Positions 56,621 to 64,000 of a stretch of DNA of 64,000 nucleotides are shown here, one piece after another. Below the pieces are notes generated by a model. It was given only the letters and a program-made list of their open reading frames with translations, had not been told where the DNA came from and searched no databases. Source of the DNA: Sinotaia quadrata (lineage: Eukaryota; Mollusca; Gastropoda; Architaenioglossa; Viviparidae). How positions within the stretch are numbered: the stretch's first letter is position 1; each line of letters starts with the position of its first letter. Position numbers and translations under genes: made by a program. The stretch is taken from contig JALGAQ010000009.1 of NCBI GenBank assembly GCA_028829895.1, positions 3,906,001-3,970,000 of the forward strand, read 5' to 3'.

Positions 56621-57954
56621 TCGCCGTCCTGTAAAAACAGGCCTGGCGCCAGGCAATTCATGTACAGAAGAAGAACAATTAAAATGAAAAGACCAACAAA
56701 ATGGGGAAAATTGGGTACAAATTTTTATCAATGTTTTTTGTTTGAACTTACATGAAACTAATACATTGTCTCAACACAACTGAGAATCTGTTCCAATTTG
56801 TTTCTACAGACTTTGCACAACCAAAAGTAACAAGACAGTAGTTGTATGTTGATGTTTGGAATCTGGATGACATATACATATGCATGCTTAATCAATCCGT
56901 TTTTAGAAGAGACTGTCCCCGTAGAAAACATTCCGTGGTTATCGAGATCCGGATAAATCCTTTTCCTCTTCTAAGTGACGTCTCACCCCAATGGTGAGAG
57001 ACGTGGGTGATTACTTGAAACTAAGCACAGCAACTCTGACACAAAACCAGCATTCGGTGTTTGACTCACGCTCGTAGATCATGACTGTTGTTCACCATTT
57101 AATTGAGCAATTGTCCTTTGGTCCGGAGATGCAGTTAGGAGTGTGATGTGTTAGGTGCGATAGTGCAAAGCTGTTCTAGATAGATTAAATATGGCACATA
57201 TAGTACAATTATGTTGCTGCATTCAACCTTCTGTTTGTGGGTTGAACTATAACTGTTCATTTAACCTCCCAAGCCAGCTGTCTTCGTCTAACGCTGATAC
57301 GTGTTTGTACAAGGTAGAACAAGCGGCAAGTCCGTTATTCAAAAAGTGTAAACATCCTTTAAAGACAGATCTATGTGCAGACATGTGCAAGGTATGTTGC
57401 CAACACTCAACTGAGAGTATTCGTCCCACGTTTCGTGGATGAAGGAATGAGGATGAATGCCACGAAGATAGGAAAGTACATTCAAGGATATAGATAAATA
57501 CGAGATGGTCTAAAAGTGATAACATTCGAAAAGGAAAGTAGCTCTGACCATCAGATAGAAATGTGTATAGAGCGTGATACTCTATACATTATAAAAACAA
57601 AACCTGAAAGTTCGAACTCACTTTCCAATTTCCGCAAAATGTTTGTTGGAACTTGATTTGAAGAAACTCAATGATTTGGTCTCCATGACGTTACGCATTG
57701 TTCGTAGAACGCCGTACAGACTGTTTAATGTGGTTTTATTCAAAGATTGATTGAGTTCTGACAAGACAAATAAGAAGGCAATGGATTTTGGCTGTAGTCG
57801 GTAGATTACGAGTACTACTACTAATGATAATTACATTATTCATCAAGTTACAGGCTCCAGTGGTACATACAATTAACCGGATTATAATGCACGAACAATA
57901 GTTGACATGAAAGTTGAAAATGAAGTTTTGGTACATCTTGACAAAACCGTTATA
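54011..57954. other. Mostly unassigned region
   Basis: Contains the second hairpin repeat (56,577-56,680) and a short repeat ACTAATAGAACG near 54,729-54,767. It also holds several frames with no recognised domain: 54,504-54,749, 55,449-55,781, 56,170-56,424 (GC-richer, open on both strands) and 57,191-57,442. The last is Cys-rich (MAHIVQLCCCIQ.., CKHPLKTDLCADMCK) and passes a donor-like CAAG/GTATGT at 57,391. Any of these could be a host exon, but none has both splice signals and a family match. Confidence 0.3.
56577..56680 (+). repeat. (TA)n head plus hairpin repeat, copy 2
   Basis: A TA run of about 45 bp is followed by TCGCCGTCCTGTAAAAACAG, then GCCTGGCGCCAGGC (a perfect 14 bp palindrome) and ATTCATGTACAGAA. 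It is collinear with 51,449-51,560. Confidence 0.75.
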
Positions 57955-57992
57955 CTGTGGCGGTTGAAGTCCAATAGATCCACTGCCTTCAT

Positions 57993-60470
57993 TCATGATT
58001 CGTAAGATAGGTGTCTCAGTTCTCGTACCATCTTGGTTGCCCGATGATTGATTTTGTCAAGAAGTTCAATATCACTCTTCAACCAAGGAGACCAAACCTG
58101 GATAGCGTAGTTCATCAAAGGTTTCACATACCTGCACATTATCATAGGGAAGGTATGAATTGTGAACTTCGAGAAAATTCGCCTGAGCATTGCTAACACT
58201 TGCGATGCACGTTTGTAGACCGTTTCACAATGTCGAGATGATTTCATATCACTGCTCACCCATACACCAAGATCCTTTTCTGAGGTTACCCATTGCAATG
58301 GATGTGTGCCGAGAGTGTAATTGAAGCTGAATGTTTTCCCGATATTCAGCATCTTACACTTCTCTAAGTTGAAGGGTAACTTGTTTCTTAGGGACCATTG
58401 TTGTAGTTTGTCAAGGTCGTTTTGAAGCAGTAGACAATCATTGGCATGTCGGATTTTCGCCCATGTTTTGATATCATCTGCGAACATAGTGATCTTACAA
58501 TGGAAAAGTGTTGGTAGATCATTCACATAAACAGGGAATATATTGGACCAAATACTGATCCTTGCGGAACCCCACTTGTTACTGATATTTGTTTTGAGAG
58601 TGCTCCATCCACTCGCACTCTCGTATAACGTTTCCTTCAGGTAGCTGGAAATGCAGTCAAGTAAGCTTCCACCGATACCTATAGTCTCGAGTTTATGAAG
58701 TAGGATACTATGGTTGACACGGTCAAATGCTTTGGACATATCCAGGTAACGGGCGTGGACTGTGCTACCATCGTTGACAGTTTTAGTCCAGTCGTCCATC
58801 GTCGCCAGGAGGTTCGTGATGCATGAATATTTCCGTCGGAATCCATGCTGCATGTCCGTTAGCAATTTGTTTCGCTCCAAATGCACCGATATAGCATCCG
58901 CTCCAAAACTTTCGAGCACTTTTGACATGGTAGGCAGTAGTGTCACGGGTCTATAATTGGTAACTTCAGCGCGGTCACCTTTGTGAATTGGGGATATGAT
59001 TCCGCACCTCCATGCACTAGGAACGACGCCGGTTTTCGACGAGTTATTGAACAGCTCCGTCAGTGAGTGTGCAAGAAGCAGTGCACACGACCTCAATGTA
59101 AATGGAGATAGTTCATCTATTCCAGGAGATTTCCTAGTATTCAACTTGTTTAGCTTGCGGAGTGTATCTCTTTCAATGAACGAACAAACAATCGAGCTCG
59201 TTGGAATATCTGTGATTTGCTTGGTCACTACGTAGAGGCTCGCTGGGAGTGAAGACCAGGAAGTAGAAATCAGATAACACGTCTGCAGTTTCTTTCGCGG
59301 TGGAAGTCATACCATTCTCTGTGCCTAGGGCTGAAACCTCAGGTTTCACTTTGGATGCGTTGTTAACTAATTGATACAATAGCTTCGAATTCCGTTCCAT
59401 GCGAGCCAACAAGCCGCTTTGATGTTTAGCTTTATCTTCCCTTATTAGGCGCGTTTGATTGCGGAGTATTCGGAAGCGTTCCCAAGTATCTTCGGTCATT
59501 AACTGCTTATGAGCCGCCCACGCGGTGTTACCAAGTGCAAAACACTTTCTAGTCCTACTACTCAAGTGGAGAGTAGGTGACTGTTTCGGATATTTTTCAC
59601 TAACTGCGAGCAGGCTCCTAACTTTTTTGAAGGGCTTCGGTCATCAAAATACAATTTTGATTGGCATCAATCTCGTCGCAATACGTGATGTTCGATACCT
59701 GCAAGTCGTGGAGAAGCAATTTGATATCGTCTTCTATATAACCTTTGTTGTATCACTGGTTCTACCAGCGTGGTATACGTACTCAAAGACTAGGGTCAGA
59801 TGATCACTCTTACCCAGTGGTGCAGCATAGTCTATGTTATCAATAGAAGTCTTCTCGCTGGTCAGAATCAGATCGAGCATTGAGGATTGCTGGTGGCCCC
59901 GACATCGCGTAAACTGTGTAACATGGTTACAGAGAGATCCATTATGAAAAGTTTCTCTGAATTTACAGCACAATGTACTAAGTTGGTGGTCTGGTTGGTT
60001 GTACAGCTGGGGCAGGTTGAAGTCACCCATGATTAGCAGGTTCGTATTCTGCAAATTCGCCACCCTCTGTATCGTAGCCATTAATTCTGTATTGTGTGCG
60101 TCAGTAGATGTTGGTGGACGACGACGCCAAGGACGCATTTATCTCTGTTTGGTAATGTAAGTGAACACCGGAGTGTGTCTTCCAGATTCGCATCGCTCCA
60201 AGTTACTTCCGAGCATGACAGACTGTGATGATAATAAAGAGCGCCGCCACCACCCCTGTCGTTTCTATCTCGCCTGAGCAGCCACATTTCAGGTATCGAG
60301 ATTTCAGAGTTGCTGATGTGTGGTCTAAACGGGTGTCCGTCACGGCGATTATGTCCAGCTTATGTTTACTACGTAGTGTATTCAGTTCGTCGAGTTTATT
60401 CAATAAACATTGTGCATTCGTGTATAAGCATTTAATCTCCTTTTTGTCAAGAAGTGTTGGGCTATGGGAG
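57993..60470 (-). pseudogene. CR1-like LINE D ORF2 (endonuclease-RT)
   Basis: The endonuclease gives MNKLDELNTLRSKHKLDIIA (frame from 60,403), MGDFNLPQLYNQ and TSIDNIDYAAPLGKSDHLTL, with SDH intact. The RT is open for 411 codons from 59,228: LNTRKSPGIDELSPFTLRSC, MQHGFRRKYSCITNLLATMD, MSKAFDRVNHSILLHKLE and MFADDIKTWAKIRHAND. Between KETLYESAS and VYVNDLPTL two compensating indels keep the frame open but replace GVPQGSVLGP by unrelated residues (NKWGSARISIW). The last block is HRATKMVRELRHLSYES. It is the longest open RT in the window but almost certainly inactive. Confidence 0.9.
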
Positions 60471-60489
60471 CTTAGTGTATTACCGACTA

Positions 60490-61010
60490 CTATTGAGCCG
60501 GCGTACCTTGGTTTTTTGAAGAATTAACTGTTGATTCGATAATGCTGCACTGTTGCTTTCCTTCACTGATATGTGGTGATAAGTTAGCAGTATCGGGTTT
60601 TGTTTGAGGAGGAACAGCGCTTCGCTGGGAGCACAGTCGCACTTCCCTAGGCAGTCGGTATCGGTGCTTCTTACAACCTTGACGAAACGAGTCTATCATA
60701 TCATGTGATTGTAGTATAACCTTCATTGGTCTTGGGCCGTCACCAAGATATTTAAAAGATTTAGGGATCCGAATTATTTTTGTAGCCACGACATTCTCAG
60801 TTTTCAGCGTTTCGACTAAGAATTTCCACTGCTTACTGTCGTGGGTTTTCTGTTCGTGAGCTTCTGATTTGGCGTTCGATTCCGGGACACCCAGGAGGAT
60901 TATACTTCTCTCATCCTCGGCTCTTCCTTTCGATGTGAACCGCCTGGAGCTTATCATATCTAACCGAAAAAAAATGGGTTTACACTGTTTCAACTGAATA
61001 GTAACCTGTT
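60490..61010 (-). pseudogene. CR1-like LINE D ORF1 C-terminal half
   Basis: Open over 167 codons from 60,993: ERSIILLGVPESNAKSEAHE, WKFLVETLKTENVVATKIIR, DGPRPMKVILQSHDMIDSF, KKHRYRLPREVRLCSQRS. This pattern (ILLGVPES, then PRPMKV and a basic KHR stretch) belongs to the RNA-binding ORF1 of CR1-type LINEs. The N-terminal part, including any PHD finger, is absent. Confidence 0.78.
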
Positions 61011-61900
61011 CGAGGGTCGATTAGGACGGTAGGTGGACAGAAATTCTGTCGCAATATCAGCATAAACCTTAGCATGCATATGTAAGCGATGAAAGACCTT
61101 ATATTTCGTCAAACTTACGAGATACCTTACATTACAATTACAATTTTTATCATTTTTAAATTCGCTTTACGCGCCCGTTTGTCGTCGGTCAAAATACGTC
61201 GCCATTTGCCATGCTCTTCTCCCAGTGGTCATTTGGTCCATTATTTATCATATTGGAAGGCTATATAGATCCTGTATAAATACAGTGATTACTGTCATTG
61301 TATGTTATTCATTCAGGCAGTACATGCTGTTCACACGGACATTCTCTTCGTTCTGATATTTGGTTGGCATACTACGAAAGCAGTGATTAGATTCAAAGTA
61401 GATCAACTACTCAAATATCTTCGTTGTTCGTTTGTTCTTCTATATCGTTTGGAATTCACAGAAACCCCAGTATATTACAAATCCACATGGATGGTTTAAA
61501 ACCACAAACGAGATATTTCCGTGTTACATCAAAGCCATTGTCATTCGTCATTGAGTGCCGATATTATGCACCCATAAAAGGTCTAACACAAGCACTTCAA
61601 CTGCCATGGAGTACATCGGAGAGAAAAAACAATCGATTGATATCGTAAGATTTATCACGTGACTCAGTAAGTGAACTTTCGAATATGAACTTATTGAACT
61701 ATCGACCTAAATTTGCTTGTATAAGACATGTATAAACTATGTAGTGTATTTGGGCCTATGAAGAATACCGAATGCGATTGCACCTCAAATGGTTTATTTC
61801 AACTTTTCTAATGTAGGGTCATGTATTTCACATCCAAACTGTTGCCCCATATAAAAAATAGCGAAACGACTTGACATACAACATCCTTATCACAGCTCAC
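61011..61900. other. Unassigned sequence
   Basis: A plus frame at 61,302-61,499 follows an acceptor-like TTATTCATTCAG and is open for over 60 codons without a recognised domain. Nothing else is supported. Confidence 0.3.
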
Positions 61901-62354
61901 CTCCAATAAGGACGAGTCCCTCGTCTAGAACGTAAGTCAGAAGTGTAACGCTCATCATCTAGTTGTTGATCCCAAGGTAGCTTAATTGTCGGATCTTGAT
62001 TCAAACCAAACGAACGAGCATGTTTGTTGGACTTCCGATTTTTCTTAGCTTCGACGGGTCTGATATCCCCGCATTCAATTTCGGTAGCAGAACATTCTCT
62101 GCCATTCGAAAAAAAGCGCAAGTCCACTGAAGGTGACATCAACGGACTGTCGATGAGATCGCACAGAGTGTGACCATTCCACGGTAAATAAGGTTTACGA
62201 CCAGTCTCGTTTAAAGATAAAGAAGGTAACGTATGAATAAAGGGGTTGTTCCTTGCGATAGACCCAATGCATAGTATACTGATCGCTTTTTAGCAGGAGC
62301 ATTGTGCATTGTATGAGGAACATGCGCTGAATTCGATACATCATCTACAGATTG
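61901..62354 (-). CDS. Candidate host exon, one-base frame break
   Basis: The minus strand has a pyrimidine-rich acceptor (CATTTTCATTTTTGTTCAG) ending at 62,355 and a strong donor (GGAG/GTGAGC) at 61,900. The first 37 codons are open (QSVDDVSNSAHVPHTMHN). The rest is open in another frame (FIHTLPSLSLNETGRKPYLP, KKNRKSNKHARSFGLNQD, RYTSDLRSRRGTRPYW). The frames meet near a CCCC run at 62,242-62,245; one base too few there would explain the break. The product is basic and hydrophilic, with no family recognised. It may be a genuine exon with an assembly error, or a pseudogene. Confidence 0.42.
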
Positions 62355-64000
62355 CTGAACAAAAATGAAAATGAATCGATTATATTAATTATGAGTAGTG
62401 TAAGCTGTTCAAGACATTTTTATCAAGATAAAATCAGTGTAGGCTCACAATGAGGTGTAATTTTTTAAAATACTATAAATGATAACTTTAGTGAAAGTGT
62501 CAGAAATATGCAAATCTGTGGATTTAGCCACGAGTTGAACAATTTCGGGAAGCTATTTGATAAATAATTGTGCACACCCATGGATTCAGAGGTCGCTCCT
62601 ATCTCACGACAGCATGTCACTTTTTGGATGCTAATATTATGTGGCTTGGATTACATGATTATGATACATGCGGTTTATTGGGATCTCGGCTACTGTGATT
62701 TGATCCCGATACTCAAAATCCGATTACCTATCACAGAGGATATGATACTAATTTACCAAATCAATTGTCACCGTATTCGAACGGATGGCAACCGTATCAA
62801 ACGGTTCATATTGACAACCAACCGACACTATGTGGATTCCTCGAGCACGTAATGATAAAACTGACACCTTAAGGCTACTCATTTTCTAAGAGTTCGATAT
62901 AAAAAAAGCCTCGAAAACGGTCAAATACTGTGTTTCTTTGCTATGTTGATGGATGAATTAAAAACGTTTGGAGAAATGTAGCTTATGAAGGGTTTTGAGA
63001 CGTACTGTTTCCTTCAAATTTTCGTACAACCGAATAAGTGCCCTTATAAAAAGGTTTGTAGTACAAAGCCGTTGAACTGGATCCAACGATTCTGGATGAG
63101 CAGAAAACAGAAAAGAGCCGCGCAATACAGAAACAGTTGATACTAGTTCACACCGAGCCCGGTAAACGAAACCTGCAAGTCGACATCCCAGCCAACGCCA
63201 TGTGGTTTCCACCGTAAAAGTAAATCCAAACTACAACGTTCCAGGATATCCAGAAGAGTTGAAAACTGTGGGAACAAGCTGAACAACTACAAAGTTGAAA
63301 GAAAATACACATGCGAGTTAATATGGCGGAATACAACAAATAAAAAAGAACCAAATCGATAAGGTGATGGTTTGATTATTTGACGAAAAAGGAAAGCATG
63401 CTAGTTCGGTGAAGTGAAGCCGAACTTACTGATAAACAGTATTACACAATGAATAGAACATTGAAACTCCACAGAGAAAGCGCATATTATTACCATTGCT
63501 TGCCGTACACCGTACAGTTGGAATAGAATCCATGTTCACATAAGTGAACACTGATAGCAGTATGTAATTCACTTGATTTTTCAACTGCACCTGTTTACCT
63601 TATCATTAGAAAAAAATGTTGTGAGGCAGTTGCAAACGAATGTATAACACGCTTCCATTTTACAAGTCACATCCACTAGCATCCGCTTGTCATTTAGTAT
63701 CATGTTTTTGAGTAAGATTCGATCAGTCAAGCAAATGATCGAATTAGCAATACAATCAGAGGTTGGAAAGTAAAGCAATGATATGAACGGTATTGAAGAA
63801 CACATAAATTTCCTAAACTTTTTAGTGAAGCACCACCAACAGTGTTTCTATCCTTCACCCGATGAATTCGTATGTTACTAAACAAAGAGCAACCGTGTTG
63901 AGAAGGATGGACCTCCTCCCGTTTGCGGAAGAAGCGCTTGGGGCAGGTGAACTAGCTATTGGCACGATCCAGTATGCATCTATGGAGTATATGATCACAA
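62355..64000. other. Unassigned right end
   Basis: An 85-codon minus frame (62,958-63,212: VSVLRGSFLFSAHPESLDPV, then RLYENLKETVRLKTLHKLHF) looks protein-like and lies on the same strand as the candidate exon. I see no good splice sites around it. A plus frame at 62,568-62,852 and a minus frame at 63,581-63,805 have no recognised domain. Confidence 0.3.

Larger units (their letters stand above)
57955..61010 (-). mobile_element. CR1-like LINE, copy D
   Basis: Minus-strand copy of the LINE C subfamily with a longer ORF1. ORF1 fragment 60,490-60,993, endonuclease about 59,734-60,470, RT 57,993-59,565. It ends at about 57,955, within the C-terminal block just after LRHLSYES, so the 3' end is missing. 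Losing the 3' end is unusual for LINEs and suggests a later deletion or insertion. Confidence 0.88.

Noticed and set aside
61424..61648. Frame resembling a T-box-like segment (RYFRVTSKPLSFV)
   Set aside because: Only two or three residues agree with the family; no DNA-binding core is present.

Overview
The window looks like repeat-rich chromatin from a flatworm, most likely a digenean trematode of blood-fluke type. The evidence is AT-rich sequence, long ATT and TA microsatellites, 39-41 bp introns bounded by GT..AG, and decayed retrotransposons of the groups that fill such genomes (Gypsy, BEL/Pao, CR1-like and RTE-like LINEs, a Penelope-like element). I see no bacterial operon, tRNA or rRNA. 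Two runs of exactly 100 N (28,079-28,178 and 53,205-53,304) are scaffold gaps. The taxon is inference; the element classes rest on protein motifs read from translation.

Layout: 1-2,215 BEL/Pao element (-), running off the left edge. 3,900-7,866 CR1-like LINE A (+). 7,899-12,188 Gypsy-1 (-) with both LTRs. 12,208-18,238 BEL-type LTR element (-) holding a 1.22 kb near-perfect inverted repeat around a Gypsy gag-protease fragment. 18,859-21,572 Gypsy-2a (+), which lacks reverse transcriptase (RT) and RNase H. 21,573-23,270 CR1-like LINE B (+). 23,942-26,407 exons of a probable host C2H2 zinc-finger gene (+). 27,110-28,078 Gypsy-3 RNase H-integrase (-). 28,179-31,593 Gypsy-2b (-), a second RT-less copy with LTRs. 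31,594-33,800 Gypsy-4 pol (+). 34,290-35,300 Penelope-like element (-). 35,400-44,800 RTE-like LINE (-) split by a BEL/Pao pol fragment (36,985-39,040) and by CR1-like LINE C (+, 40,795-44,007). 46,228-46,333 histone-type 3' hairpin. 47,290-48,710 LINE 3' end with a long ATT tail. 50,771-50,812 candidate micro-exon. 51,720-51,965 LINE C-terminus (-). 52,430-53,510 RTE-like LINE copy (+). 53,505-54,010 hAT transposase fragment (-). 57,955-61,010 CR1-like LINE D (-). 61,901-62,354 candidate host exon (-).

Nearly every element is dead through stops, frameshifts, internal deletions or lost catalytic residues. The most interesting exception to random decay is Gypsy-2. Two copies 8 kb apart, in opposite orientations, share one protease-to-integrase junction that removes RT and RNase H, in frame in copy 2a. 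This points to a non-autonomous family amplified in that form. The second standout is the large palindrome inside the BEL-type element. The third is a host gene whose exons survive among the repeats.
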